Source of the DNA: Sphingobacteriaceae bacterium DW12
GTDB taxonomy: Bacteria > Bacteroidota > Bacteroidia > Sphingobacteriales > Sphingobacteriaceae
Length of the DNA: 64,000 nt
NCBI GenBank assembly: GCA_000783305.1
Contig: JROE01000004.1
Coordinates: forward strand, 186,001 to 250,000
Direction of reading: 5' to 3'
Below the pieces are notes generated by a model, which ran no database searches, had not been told where the DNA came from, and was given only the letters and a program-made list of their open reading frames with translations. The first letter of the stretch is position 1. The number at the start of each line of letters is the position of its first letter. The translations under genes were made by a program, and so were the position numbers. Of this stretch, positions 1-8,897 are shown piece after piece.

Positions 1-1293
1 CCGTTTGGAATATCCTTCAATTAACACCTTATGTACTTTACCTACAAAATTCTGAATTCGGTAATGGCTGTGTTCACGTTGTTTACTGACTACTTCCGTC
101 AATCGTCTTTTCTTCACTTCTTCAGGAATATCATCCTCGTATCGTTTAGCAGCTAACGTACCCGGTCTTTCAGAATATGCAAACATATATGCGTAGTCAT
201 ACTTAACATAATCCATCATTGACAATGTCTCTTGATGCTCTTCCTCTGTCTCGGTACAGAACCCAGTAATGACGTCCGTCGAAATTCCACAGTTTGGCAA
301 TATACGACGAATCGCATCCACCCGGTTGATATACCATGGTCTATCATAGGTTCTATTCATCAATTCCAACACCCTGGAATTGCCGGACTGTACAGGTAAG
401 TGAATATATTTGCATATATTTTCATATCTAGCCATGGTATGCAACACCTCATCGGTAATATCCTTTGGATGAGAGGTTGAGAAACGGACACGTAAAAGTG
501 GGCTCACATCAGCAACTTTAGCCAGTAATTGAGCAAAGTTGACAACCTCTCCAGCGAGCTCCCCCTCAGCTACAGGAGCCGTATATTTATAAGAATCGAC
601 ATTTTGTCCCAGCAACGTTACTTCTCTATAGCCCGCATTAAATAGGTCGTGTGCTTCTTTAACAATAGAATCTACATCGCGACTACGTTCACGTCCTCTT
701 GTAAAAGGGACTACGCAAAATGAGCACATATTATCACAGCCCCTCATGATTGAGATGAAGGCTGTTATTCCATTGGTATTTAACCGTACCGGGTTTATGT
801 CCGCATATGTCTCCTCTCTTGACAGCAAGACGTTGACAGCCTTTGCCCCATCATCTACCTTCTCAATCAGGTTGGGGAGGTCTCTATAGGCATCCGGCCC
901 TACGACGACATCCACCAATTTCTCTTCCTCTAGGAATTTGGATTTCAGACGCTCTGCCATACAGCCCAGTACTCCTACAATCATTCCTGGATTTTTGGAT
1001 TTTGCAAATTCAAACTCCTTTAGGCGATTACGTACTCGCGTCTCGGCATTCTCGCGAATAGAGCAGGTATTGATAAAAATTACGTCTGCTTCATTATAAT
1101 CCTTGGTTGTTTCAAAACCCTTGTCCAACAAAATAGAGGCAACGATTTCGCTGTCGGAAAAGTTCATCTGACAACCGTAACTTTCGATATAAAGTTTCCT
1201 TCCGTTACTATTGTCGGAAGTTTTTTCCAACTGTAGAGCCTCTCCCTGACGGGACTCATCGTGCTCTTTTGTGCTATGAGATAAATCTAACAT
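1..1293 (-). CDS. miaB: tRNA-2-methylthio-N6-dimethylallyladenosine synthase MiaB (3' end outside window)
   Basis: MiaB is a radical-SAM enzyme that adds the 2-methylthio group to i6A37 of tRNAs reading UNN codons. The window shows 431 codons from the start; the C-terminal tail with most of the TRAM domain lies beyond base 1. Seen directly: the three N-terminal cluster cysteines ([23 protein letters not shown]) and the radical-SAM triad CDNMCSFC near residue 188, followed by FTRGRERSR and the LLGQNVDSY segment. These features separate MiaB from RimO and MtaB within the methylthiotransferase family. The start is the ATG at 1291-1293; about 40 residues of poorly conserved sequence precede the MTTase domain, as is usual in Bacteroidota MiaB. 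It is transcribed leftward, out of the window. Confidence 0.95.
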   Translation of the reverse strand, partial: MLDLSHSTKEHDESRQGEALQLEKTSDNSNGRKLYIESYGCQMNFSDSEIVASILLDKGFETTKDYNEADVIFINTCSIRENAETRVRNRLKEFEFAKSKNPGMIVGVLGCMAERLKSKFLEEEKLVDVVVGPDAYRDLPNLIEKVDDGAKAVNVLLSREETYADINPVRLNTNGITAFISIMRGCDNMCSFCVVPFTRGRERSRDVDSIVKEAHDLFNAGYREVTLLGQNVDSYKYTAPVAEGELAGEVVNFAQLLAKVADVSPLLRVRFSTSHPKDITDEVLHTMARYENICKYIHLPVQSGNSRVLELMNRTYDRPWYINRVDAIRRILPNCGISTDVITGFCTETEEEHQETLSMMDYVKYDYAYMFAYSERPGTLAAKRYEDDIPEEVKKRRLTEVVSKQREHSHYRIQNFVGKVHKVLIEGYSKR

Positions 1294-1451
1294 TGTCAAA
1301 ATTCAAAGAGTACAAAGTTAGGAATAATAATTAAGAAAATGTGACAGATTGGCAGGATAAACAAGTGTATAGACGAAATTTAACATTCGCAAGCAAAACA
1401 AATTTGATGGCTTCTAAGGGCCTTCCAGCTCATAAGCAAAATTACAGATAA

Positions 1452-1491
1452 AAAAGAAAGGGCATCGTCCTCGCGACCATGCCCTTTTTTG
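1452..1491 (-). terminator. Rho-independent terminator after the OmpA-family lipoprotein gene
   Basis: A 9-bp perfect stem, AAAGGGCAT (1457-1465) with ATGCCCTTT (1479-1487), has a 13-nt loop. It is flanked by A-rich sequence on the left and T-rich sequence on the right, so it could work on both strands. It sits just beyond the stop codon of the leftward lipoprotein gene. Confidence 0.8.
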
Positions 1492-1509
1492 TAAAAGTTT
1501 AAATGCTAT

Positions 1510-2202
1510 TTATTTAGTTGCATCAATAGCTTCTTGTTTCATTTTATCTCCAGCGACAATAACAATCTCTACACGACGATTTTCAGCACGTCCGGCATCT
1601 GTATCATTACTAGCGATAGGCTCTGAATAATTTTTTCCTTCTGTTTTAACACGCCCCCCATTCAAGCCTTGGGATACGGCATATGTCTTCACCGCAGCTG
1701 CCCTTGCATCGGACACCTTCTGATTTGCGGCTAAAGACCCGATATTATCTGTATGTCCAATTACCAAAATTTTAGTATCGGGCTCTTTGTTCAATGTCTC
1801 TACCAACTTTGCAATATTTGTCTTTGCTGAAGCTTTGAGGTCAGATTTGTTGAAGTCAAACAAAATACCTTCATCAAATTTGACGATAATCCCTTCATCG
1901 GATTTGATGACCTCGGCTCCTGCTACCGTATTTTCAATTTCAGCCGCCTGCTTGTCCATTTTCTTTCCAATCAAAGCTCCCGCCGCACCGCCTATTACAG
2001 CACCCGCTATAGCCCCAACAGCTGTATTACCAGCCTTACCACCTATCAATGCGCCCAAGGCACCACCACCTGCAGTACCAATTGCTGCACCTTTAGTAGT
2101 AGAATTCATGTTTTGGATAGTTGAACAACTACCAAATAACATTGCTGAAGTTGCAACTGTTAGTCCAAATACAGCTATTTTTTTATTTACTTTCATATTC
2201 AT
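1510..2202 (-). CDS. OmpA-family outer-membrane lipoprotein with glycine-zipper segment
   Basis: A 230-residue lipoprotein that probably links the outer membrane to peptidoglycan. A signal peptide ends in a lipobox (LFGSC, Cys about 26). Next comes a glycine-zipper stretch at about 37-85 with repeated GAAIG/GALIGG motifs, as in OmpA-like/YMGG proteins. A C-terminal OmpA domain (about 105-225) carries the peptidoglycan-binding signature (IGHTDNIGS ... AGRAENRRVEI). Either of two ATGs two codons apart (2202 or 2196) could be the start. It is a single gene with its own terminator. The family is confident; the physiological role beyond envelope anchoring is not shown by the sequence. Confidence 0.9.
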   Translation of the reverse strand: MNMKVNKKIAVFGLTVATSAMLFGSCSTIQNMNSTTKGAAIGTAGGGALGALIGGKAGNTAVGAIAGAVIGGAAGALIGKKMDKQAAEIENTVAGAEVIKSDEGIIVKFDEGILFDFNKSDLKASAKTNIAKLVETLNKEPDTKILVIGHTDNIGSLAANQKVSDARAAAVKTYAVSQGLNGGRVKTEGKNYSEPIASNDTDAGRAENRRVEIVIVAGDKMKQEAIDATK

Positions 2203-2316
2203 TGGAATTTCTTTCTACTATTTGGTCAATATAAAACAAAGCAAATGCCAAAAATGTTTTGTTTTTCACGTTTTACTTAAAAAACATGAAAAAGAAGAGA
2301 TTAAGTAGCTACAATA

Positions 2317-3084
2317 CTACTTTTCCTGTATAGGAATATCGAGTTTGGGTAGGCGTTCGGGCTTTGGGCGTCCATTCTTTTCAAACTGTTCGTACGAAGA
2401 CTTTACATAATTTATGATATCATACTGTCCCCAATACTCTACTTGACTCGGCGAAGGGCGATAAATTGACATAAAAGACTCTAGATCTTCACCTTGTAAA
2501 CCCGTAATATTGGACACCGTGGAACGCGTAAATATTCGATCTACTTTTGCCTCTTCAATCTCGCGGTCCATATAATTTTGGAAACGCTTTGCATTCTTAG
2601 CTTCACGACCGAAGAGGTTATACAGAGCAGTCGCCGGACTTGCCAAATAAGTCATTGTCCTATTTTTGCCACCATTATAGACACCCTTTTTCCCATAATC
2701 ACGCATAATATTATTCATCTCCGCTTCCTTACTCAACCTGTCAACTATAACCGTCTCCAGTGTAATACCTGGTTGCATATCAATCAGGATATCGTCCTTA
2801 GAATACAACATTGTTTTTACGCTTCCATAACCTATTTTGGAGAACAGTAAGCTATCCCCTATGGATGCCTCCACTGCAAATACGCCAAAATTGTTGGTTA
2901 TGACTGTCCGTTTGGTGCGCAAATTGGTCACATTCACATCAGCAAGTCTATTAGCAGTCCCTTTTTCCATAACAAGTCCATTCACTGGACTCATCGTCTG
3001 TGCCAAGGAATATTGTGTCTTAACTCCGCACACAGCGAGGATCAACATTATCAGACTATACTTATACAAATTAAACTTATACAT
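2317..3084 (-). CDS. Exported protein with carboxypeptidase-regulatory-like (CNA-B-like) domain
   Basis: A 255-residue protein with a signal peptide (hydrophobic segment ending near SLAQT). A carboxypeptidase D regulatory-like beta domain follows at about 30-105, with the typical 'GLV.E.GTANRLADVNVTN ... TNNFGVFAVEASIGDSLLFSKIGY' pattern also seen at the N-terminus of TonB-dependent receptors. The C-terminal half has no domain I recognise; it is charged and contains the conserved-looking ALYNLFGREAKNAKRFQ stretch. Stand-alone proteins of this kind are common in Bacteroidota and mostly uncharacterised. The ATG at 3082-3084 is preferred over the upstream in-frame GTG at 3090 because the signal peptide begins there. 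It is probably periplasmic or on the outer membrane. Confidence 0.75.
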   Translation of the reverse strand: MYKFNLYKYSLIMLILAVCGVKTQYSLAQTMSPVNGLVMEKGTANRLADVNVTNLRTKRTVITNNFGVFAVEASIGDSLLFSKIGYGSVKTMLYSKDDILIDMQPGITLETVIVDRLSKEAEMNNIMRDYGKKGVYNGGKNRTMTYLASPATALYNLFGREAKNAKRFQNYMDREIEEAKVDRIFTRSTVSNITGLQGEDLESFMSIYRPSPSQVEYWGQYDIINYVKSSYEQFEKNGRPKPERLPKLDIPIQEK

Positions 3085-3149
3085 ACACACTAAAAGTAAT
3101 AATACTTTGACAAACCCAAATGTTAAAAATAATTAAAACTACTCTTAGA

Positions 3150-3545
3150 TTACTTATATGGATAGAAAACAAAGTTTGCTCCTGCGGGAACGACAACAAA
3201 AAGACACATGTAATCTTCGGACTTCTTATAGGTCCGTTCGAAATAAGCTTTTCTATCTTCTTTGATAAGCCCTCTGTCGACAAATTCTTCCAAAGAAGAT
3301 GCATTAACGGTCCAATTCGTTCCTAATTCTTTCTTATCGAGCATCACCTCTCCCACACTTACCTCATGTTGATGGGCAATAAATATAGGGAACAAGGTAT
3401 ACCCCTCTGCAACCATCTCGGCAGATACTTCCTTTATCGATTCTGCATAAAAATCAAGATCCTTTTTAAGGCTTTTTAAGGGACTATCTTTTTCGAGCTG
3501 GCCATCATCGCCAGCTTGATTTTTCAATAATTCTTCTAAATCCAT
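3150..3545 (-). CDS. Conserved hypothetical protein, co-transcribed with rlmD
   Basis: A 131-residue soluble protein with no signal peptide or membrane segment. The N-terminus is acidic and helical (LEELLKNQAGDD). The rest reads as alternating alpha/beta, with a hydrophobic strand near the end (CLFVVVPAGANFVFYPY). I do not recognise a named domain. The start lies 5 bp after the rlmD stop codon, so the two genes very probably form one transcript. The compact C-terminus and coupling to an rRNA methyltransferase suggest a housekeeping role, but no function can be given. Confidence 0.75.
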   Translation of the reverse strand: MDLEELLKNQAGDDGQLEKDSPLKSLKKDLDFYAESIKEVSAEMVAEGYTLFPIFIAHQHEVSVGEVMLDKKELGTNWTVNASSLEEFVDRGLIKEDRKAYFERTYKKSEDYMCLFVVVPAGANFVFYPYK

Positions 3546-3550
3546 ATTTC

Positions 3551-4960
3551 TTAATCTTTCAATTTCAATAAAACCACATTTTCCACATGTTGCGTATGCG
3601 GAAACATATCGACAGGCTTGATACGTTCGACGGTGTACTTATCGGACAATAATGCGATATCACGCGCTTGAGTAGCTGCGTTACAGCTTACATATACAAT
3701 TTTTTGAGCTTCCATCTCTAAAAGTCTTTTTATCACGTCACCGTGCATCCCTGCTCTCGGCGGGTCGGTGATAACTACATCCGGCTTACCGTGTTCTTTA
3801 ATAAACTCCGTAGTCAATACATCCTTCATATCGCCAGCGTAGAATTTCGTATTCTTTACACCATTGATTTCGGCATTTATTTTAGCGTCCTCAATAGCTG
3901 TAGGCACATATTCTACCCCGATAACTTCTCTTACCGAACGTGCAACGAAATTTGCGATGGTACCAGCCCCTGTATAAAGGTCATATACCAATTCGTCGCC
4001 TTGCAGAGCAGCAAATTCACGGGTTATCTTATACAATTCATATGCCTGAAGCGAGTTCGTCTGATAAAATGACTTTGCACCGACCTTGAACTTGAGGCCT
4101 TCCATCTCTTCATATATAAAATCTCGACCTTTAAATACATGGATATCCTGATCAAAAATGGTATCATTCTTCTTTTGATTGATGATATAGAGTAGAGAGT
4201 CGATATCTGGGAATCTGGAATTGACCTCATTCATCAACAACTCCACTTGTCCATCTTCGGGGTATGCAAACACAACAATTACCATCTTCTCACCTGTAGA
4301 CGAAGTCCTTATAATCAGGTTACGCAGTACCCCAGCATGCTCTCGAAGATCATAAAACGAAATCCCATTGGCGATAGCAAATGTTCGAATATGATTCCGG
4401 AGCTCATTGGAAGGGTCCTCCTGAAGGTAGCAATGCTGGATATCTAGAATTTTATCAAACCTTCCGGGCACGTGAAATCCCAACGCACTCATCTCTAAGC
4501 CTTCAACAGCATCATCAATTGATGTCAACCATCTTTTGTTGGAAAAAGTATATTCTAATTTATTACGGTAATATGTTGTCTTACCTGAGCCGAGGATCGG
4601 TTCCATGGACGTGGCGTCTATTTTTCCTATGCGCGACAGCACGCTTTCTACTGTCTGTTGTTTAAATTTCAACTGACCTTCGTAAGTCATCTCTTGCCAT
4701 TTGCATCCACCACAGACCCCAAAGTGTTCACAAAAAGCTGTAGTTCGGAATTCGGACGGCTTTTTTAATGCTGCTACACGTGCCTCAGCAAAATTCTTCT
4801 TTTTCTTCATCAATTCCACATCGACGATATCTCCCGGTATAGCCCGTTCGATAAACAGGACCAAGTCATCCGATTTACCTACGCCCTTACCCTCTTCAGC
4901 GATATCAATAACATCGATATCTGAAATAAATTTTTTGTCTTGTGGAATTCTTCTTCTCAT
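3551..4960 (-). CDS. rlmD: 23S rRNA (uracil-5-)-methyltransferase, RlmD/RumA family
   Basis: A 469-residue SAM-dependent methyltransferase that makes 5-methyluridine in 23S rRNA (U1939 in the E. coli enzyme). Visible are an N-terminal TRAM-like beta domain (about 10-70), the iron-sulfur cysteine set CEHFGVCGGCKW (about 77-88) with a further Cys in IQHCYLQ, motif I DLYTGAGTIANF, DPPRAGMHG, and the catalytic nucleophile in VSCNAATQARD. All expected catalytic parts are present and the length is normal. Which uracil is modified cannot be told from sequence, because Bacteroidota enzymes of this family may be RlmD or RlmCD-like. The start is ATG at 4958-4960. Confidence 0.9.
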   Translation of the reverse strand: MRRRIPQDKKFISDIDVIDIAEEGKGVGKSDDLVLFIERAIPGDIVDVELMKKKKNFAEARVAALKKPSEFRTTAFCEHFGVCGGCKWQEMTYEGQLKFKQQTVESVLSRIGKIDATSMEPILGSGKTTYYRNKLEYTFSNKRWLTSIDDAVEGLEMSALGFHVPGRFDKILDIQHCYLQEDPSNELRNHIRTFAIANGISFYDLREHAGVLRNLIIRTSSTGEKMVIVVFAYPEDGQVELLMNEVNSRFPDIDSLLYIINQKKNDTIFDQDIHVFKGRDFIYEEMEGLKFKVGAKSFYQTNSLQAYELYKITREFAALQGDELVYDLYTGAGTIANFVARSVREVIGVEYVPTAIEDAKINAEINGVKNTKFYAGDMKDVLTTEFIKEHGKPDVVITDPPRAGMHGDVIKRLLEMEAQKIVYVSCNAATQARDIALLSDKYTVERIKPVDMFPHTQHVENVVLLKLKD

Positions 4961-5026
4961 GATGGCGCAAAAATACGCTTTTTAATGGAAATTAACATAG
5001 TGCAACAACCATTGGTAAAAGGGGTA

Positions 5027-5602
5027 CTATATCAGTGCAGCCTGAACGAGATAAGGTAGGATCTCTTTTTGAAACGAAATAAAATTTTTACGTACATCGG
5101 CCTCTGACACTGCCGTAAAAGCAAACGAAAATACAACGTTTTTACTGGTTTTAATTAGGAACGTCAATTTCTCCTCAGGAACTTCATTTGCGATGGCTTC
5201 ATTTTGGATAAATGAGCTTAACAAGAGGAACTCCAAATCTTCCGATAATGTTTTTAGATATTCCTGTGCATTAGATGATTCACGAATGAACTCCCACCCT
5301 ACGAATTCATTACATACCGTATATGTCAATCTACTTACCCTCAAAATAGTATTGGCCAAGAAGGTGGGCAAATCATTTTGATTCACATTTTTATCTAAAA
5401 TATCTTTGACATTCTCCCGAATATAATCCATGAGGATGGCGTGCAGAATCAGTTCTTTGCTAAGAAAATATTTATAGACTGTTGCTTTGGAAACGTTTGC
5501 TACTTTAGCTAGTTCGTTTACACTCGTCTTATTATACCCGTATCGCCTGAAAAGCTCCCGAGCTGCTTTTTTTATCGATGCAACAATTTTTTCAGGCTCC
5601 AT
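5027..5602 (-). CDS. TetR-family transcriptional regulator
   Basis: A 191-residue regulator. The N-terminal TetR helix-turn-helix spans about residues 8-55, with recognition region TSVNELAKVANVSKATVYKYF. The C-terminal ligand and dimerisation domain has no recognisable specificity. The gene starts 6 bp after the lipoprotein gene, which itself overlaps pheS, so it is probably the last gene of a pheS-lipoprotein-tetR transcript. No divergent transporter or enzyme is adjacent, so its target cannot be inferred from position. Confidence 0.9.
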   Translation of the reverse strand: MEPEKIVASIKKAARELFRRYGYNKTSVNELAKVANVSKATVYKYFLSKELILHAILMDYIRENVKDILDKNVNQNDLPTFLANTILRVSRLTYTVCNEFVGWEFIRESSNAQEYLKTLSEDLEFLLLSSFIQNEAIANEVPEEKLTFLIKTSKNVVFSFAFTAVSEADVRKNFISFQKEILPYLVQAALI

Positions 5603-5608
5603 ATTCCT

Positions 5609-6028
5609 TTAGTTTTGAATGTAGTAAAGATTTCCTACTTTACGCACATAGTAAGGTTTCAGCGGGCATTCTGCAATTTTGGCAGGCGACCCATCCAATA
5701 GCAACCATTCGGCTCCACTGACAGGGTCTATAGCTACATACGGATTATTTTTGTCCAACACCACCCGATTTCGCTTCTCGGGGTTTACTGTGCTACATCT
5801 GTCATAAGCGATAAATTCACCATTACCCATATTGTATACAATTACCCCTGTCACCCCTATACCGTCGATTACATCGGCACCCCCAGTCACAAATAAACTT
5901 GGGTTGGTAGCCTGACTGAATCCGTGGTATACATTGACACTTGGCACGACATTGCAACCTCCCTTACCACAAGCCGAAAGAGAGGCTATCACAATAAGAA
6001 GAAAGCAAAGTCTAAAAAGTATTTTCAT
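5609..6028 (-). CDS. Lipoprotein resembling a Rieske fold but lacking cluster ligands
   Basis: A 139-residue lipoprotein (lipobox LSAC, Cys about 20). The part after the lipobox matches the general plan of small Bacteroidota proteins often labelled Rieske/ferredoxin-like: a 'GEFIAYDR.ST.NPEKRN' segment, then 'DPVSGAEWLLLDGSP', then 'CPLKPYYVRKVGNLYYI'. The canonical C-x-H and C-x2-H ligands are not visible: SGAEW sits where a CGS-type motif would be. If the fold assignment is right, this is a non-cluster structural relative. The start overlaps the pheS stop codon by one base (TAATG), so translation is probably coupled. Confidence 0.6.
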   Translation of the reverse strand: MKILFRLCFLLIVIASLSACGKGGCNVVPSVNVYHGFSQATNPSLFVTGGADVIDGIGVTGVIVYNMGNGEFIAYDRCSTVNPEKRNRVVLDKNNPYVAIDPVSGAEWLLLDGSPAKIAECPLKPYYVRKVGNLYYIQN

Positions 6029-7068
6029 TAAATTATCTCCGATTGGAATTGATCTAAAAATCGTACATCGTTCTCAGAAAACAGACGTAAATCTTTAATT
6101 TCATATTTCAGATTTGTAATCCGCTCTATGCCCATACCGAATGCAAATCCTGAGTACTTTTGGCTATCGATACCACAATTTTCCAATACATTTGGGTCTA
6201 CCATCCCACAGCCCAATATCTCTACCCATCCAGAGTATTTACATAGTTGACAACCCTCTCCTTTACAAATGGTGCAAGAGATATCCATTTCTGCAGAGGG
6301 TTCTGTAAAAGGAAAATATGAGGGGCGGAATCTTACTTTTGTACCCTCACCATATAACTCTTGAACGAAATGATAAAGTGTCTGCTTTAGATCGGCAAAT
6401 GAAACATTTTCGTCTACATACAATCCTTCAACCTGATGAAAAAAACAGTGTGCACGTGCAGAAATAGCCTCATTCCGATATACACGTCCGGGCATAATCG
6501 CACGGAACGGAGGCTTACCTGCTTCCATCAAACGAACCTGTACCGATGAAGTATGCGTGCGCAAGGCGATGTCATTTCCATCTTGCTTTTTGATAAAAAA
6601 GGTATCTTGCATATCCCTAGCTGGATGCTCAGGAGGGAAGTTCAATGCGGAGAAATTATGCCAGTCATCCTCGATTTCAGGTCCTTCGGCAACAATAAAG
6701 CCTAGTTTTTTAAAAATTTCGACAATTTCCTTTCTGACCAATGATAGCGGATGACGGGTACCTAAGGTAAAGCCATTCCCCGGTAATGTAAGGTCTTCTT
6801 CTGCCTTTGCTTGCTGAACGGCCCCGTTATTACCAAACTGATCAAGTCCATCTTTATGCTTACTTTCAGCAAGTTGTTTGAAATCGTTCAACACCTTACC
6901 CAACACACGCTTCTCTTCCGCAGGAGCAGTTTTAAACTCTTCAAATAAGCTTTTGACAATTCCCTTGGAAACCAAGAATTTCAATCTGAAATTTTCCACA
7001 TCGGCCGGAGTAAGCGGATTAAATTGCTCAATCTCTTCCGTATACTGCTTTATTTTATCTTGCAACAT
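6028..7068 (-). CDS. pheS: Phenylalanine-tRNA ligase alpha subunit
   Basis: The catalytic alpha subunit of the alpha2beta2 PheRS, which charges tRNA-Phe with the separately encoded beta subunit PheT (not in this window). The 346-residue product shows an N-terminal coiled coil (about 1-80) and the class II catalytic core: motif 2 (FRAIMPGRVYRNEAISARAH), HQVEGLYVDE, SYFPFTEPSAEM, and motif 3 (GFAFGMGIERITNL). The ATG at 7066-7068 is preferred because the six extra upstream codons are not conserved in the family. It heads a transcript with the lipoprotein and tetR genes. Confidence 0.95.
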   Translation of the reverse strand: MLQDKIKQYTEEIEQFNPLTPADVENFRLKFLVSKGIVKSLFEEFKTAPAEEKRVLGKVLNDFKQLAESKHKDGLDQFGNNGAVQQAKAEEDLTLPGNGFTLGTRHPLSLVRKEIVEIFKKLGFIVAEGPEIEDDWHNFSALNFPPEHPARDMQDTFFIKKQDGNDIALRTHTSSVQVRLMEAGKPPFRAIMPGRVYRNEAISARAHCFFHQVEGLYVDENVSFADLKQTLYHFVQELYGEGTKVRFRPSYFPFTEPSAEMDISCTICKGEGCQLCKYSGWVEILGCGMVDPNVLENCGIDSQKYSGFAFGMGIERITNLKYEIKDLRLFSENDVRFLDQFQSEII

Positions 7069-7223
7069 AGGCCAAAGATACAGCAAAAATTAAAAACTTG
7101 AAACGCCAATCATGGAGATTATTATTTATATCGTCATTTTATCTATTAATTAGGCGGTACGTCTACTGTTGCATATAGGATGGAATTTGGCAAAAACGAT
7201 TTTCGAAACCCTTATCTGTAAAA

Positions 7224-7256
7224 AAGAAGGGACAACATCTTTCAATGTTGTCCCAA
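7224..7256 (-). terminator. Rho-independent terminator after ssb
   Basis: A 10-bp perfect stem, GGGACAACAT (7229-7238) with ATGTTGTCCC (7245-7254), has a 6-nt loop. On the minus strand it is followed by TTCTTTTT. It closes the mutY-ssb transcript. Confidence 0.85.
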
Positions 7257-7283
7257 GCTATGTAATACTATGTGAACGACGAT

Positions 7284-7730
7284 TTAAAACGGCAATCCAT
7301 CATTATCATCATCAAGTTCTTTAAAATCCACTTGTTGCTCTTTGTTTTCTACCGCTTTATCCGCCGTGCTGGCTGGTGCTTGGGCAGGAGGCTCGAAATC
7401 AGATTTTCGTCCAAGCAGCGTAAAGTTTTCTGCGACCACTTCGGTCGTATATCTTCTGATCCCTTCTTTATCTTCATAGGTACGAGTACGCAATCGACCT
7501 TCGATATAGACCAATCGGCCTTTGGTAAGATATTTTGCAGCGACATCTGCAAGTCCTCTCCACATCACAATGTTGTGCCACTCTGTTTGTTCGACTTTGC
7601 GGCCATCTTTGTTGAATGATTCGGAAGTTGCTAATGGAAAACTGGCAACACTTACGTTGCCTTCTAAGTAACGGATTTCGGGATCTTTGCCCAAGTGTCC
7701 AACTAAGATAACTTTGTTAATGCCTGACAT
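7284..7730 (-). CDS. ssb: Single-stranded DNA-binding protein
   Basis: A 148-residue SSB. The OB-fold occupies residues 1-108 (start MSGINKVILVGHLGKDPEIRY, with WHNIVMWRGLADVAAKYL and KGRLVYIEGRLRTR). A low-complexity Ala/Pro-rich linker follows. The C-terminus is the acidic tip DDDNDGLPF that docks partner proteins, complete with terminal Phe. It lies 23 bp after mutY on the same strand and before a strong terminator, so the two are probably co-transcribed. The mutY-ssb pairing is common in Bacteroidota. Confidence 0.95.
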   Translation of the reverse strand: MSGINKVILVGHLGKDPEIRYLEGNVSVASFPLATSESFNKDGRKVEQTEWHNIVMWRGLADVAAKYLTKGRLVYIEGRLRTRTYEDKEGIRRYTTEVVAENFTLLGRKSDFEPPAQAPASTADKAVENKEQQVDFKELDDDNDGLPF

Positions 7731-7753
7731 GTTAATAATTTAGGTGTTTGTGA

Positions 7754-8812
7754 TTAGCTAATGTTGGTAATGTTGTTTTCAATAAACGTAAAAATCAACT
7801 TATGTTGAGCTAATTTATTTAAATCTTTTAACAATACATAATTCCACGACTTTTTTTTCCAAATTAAAGACTGTGGATTTATGACCTTGTAAAACTGGGC
7901 GTATATATTCTGATGGCTCAATATATGTTTGACAACACCACCCATTTCAGCGAGTTGGACATCTGAAGAAAAGAAGTCTTCTAACGCTTTGTATTCCCGA
8001 ATTTGACCAGCATCCAATAAGCTGTCTGTTTCTATGAGGGGAAACTCATACAGATTTTCCCAGACATCACCAGGTCCACGTTTAGACATTAAGATTTGTT
8101 CTCCATCCTCTAAAACAAAGTAGTGAAAGTATCGATTTCGGCTGCTCTTTCCTTTTTTCTTTATGGGCAGCTCCGCAACTTTATTCTCTTGAAGTGCCAC
8201 ACACTCCAAGTTGAATAAACATCTCTCACAATTCGGATTTTTGGGCTTACACTGGATTGCTCCAAAATCCATAATGGCTTGATTGTATGTCGCAGGTTGT
8301 TCCCGATGAAGCATTTGATTGGCTACAGCGGTGAATACTTTTTTACCCTTTGGTGTATTGATTTCTTCCGTTATACCCAAATACCTAGACAGCACCCTAA
8401 AAACGTTGCCATCCAACACAGCCCTTTGTTCTCCAATAGCGATCGAAGAAATTGCAGCTGCAGTATATTCACCCACACCACTCAACTTAATCACATCTTC
8501 ATACTTTGTCGGGAAGATTCCTTTAAAATCGGACATCACAGTCTTCGCTGCCTTATGCATGTTCCGGCCTCTTGAATAATAACCAAGCCCCTGCCACAGA
8601 TGTAAAATATCATCTTCAGATGCTTCCGCAAAATCTTTAACAGTAGGGAATTTTTCCGAAAACCTGAAAAAGTAAGGCATTCCTTGTTCCACACGGGTCT
8701 GTTGTAAAATTATTTCAGACAGCCAAATAATATAGGGATCTTGGGTATGACGCCAGGGAAGATCACGTCCATTCTCTCTATACCAAGCTACCAATCTTTT
8801 TGAAAACGACAT
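7754..8812 (-). CDS. mutY: A/G-specific adenine glycosylase MutY
   Basis: A base-excision repair enzyme that removes A opposite 8-oxoguanine. The 352-residue product has the N-terminal glycosylase domain with WLSEIILQQTRVEQ, the helix-hairpin-helix/Gly-Pro region LSGVGEYTAAAISS, and a catalytic Asp in QAIMDFGAIQC. The [4Fe-4S] loop C-x6-C-x2-C-x5-C is complete (CKPKNPNCERCLFNLEC). The C-terminal NUDIX-like domain for 8-oxoG recognition spans about 230-345. The start is ATG at 8810-8812, giving MSFSKRLVAWY; an upstream in-frame codon would add 12 unconserved residues. Confidence 0.95.
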   Translation of the reverse strand: MSFSKRLVAWYRENGRDLPWRHTQDPYIIWLSEIILQQTRVEQGMPYFFRFSEKFPTVKDFAEASEDDILHLWQGLGYYSRGRNMHKAAKTVMSDFKGIFPTKYEDVIKLSGVGEYTAAAISSIAIGEQRAVLDGNVFRVLSRYLGITEEINTPKGKKVFTAVANQMLHREQPATYNQAIMDFGAIQCKPKNPNCERCLFNLECVALQENKVAELPIKKKGKSSRNRYFHYFVLEDGEQILMSKRGPGDVWENLYEFPLIETDSLLDAGQIREYKALEDFFSSDVQLAEMGGVVKHILSHQNIYAQFYKVINPQSLIWKKKSWNYVLLKDLNKLAQHKLIFTFIENNITNIS

Positions 8813-8897
8813 AGGCACAAACTTAGATAAATTGCTTTCTATATACAACTCTTCTCAACTAGAATGGATCCATAGAAAGTACAGTTCGAATCTCAGA

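Noticed and set aside
843..1061. 72-codon open frame on the + strand
   Set aside because: It is fully antisense to miaB, whose frame has clear family motifs; no homology-like features.
1787..2308. 173-codon open frame on the + strand
   Set aside because: It lies antisense to the OmpA-family gene; the long Ala/Pro-rich frame is a by-product of the glycine zipper on the other strand.
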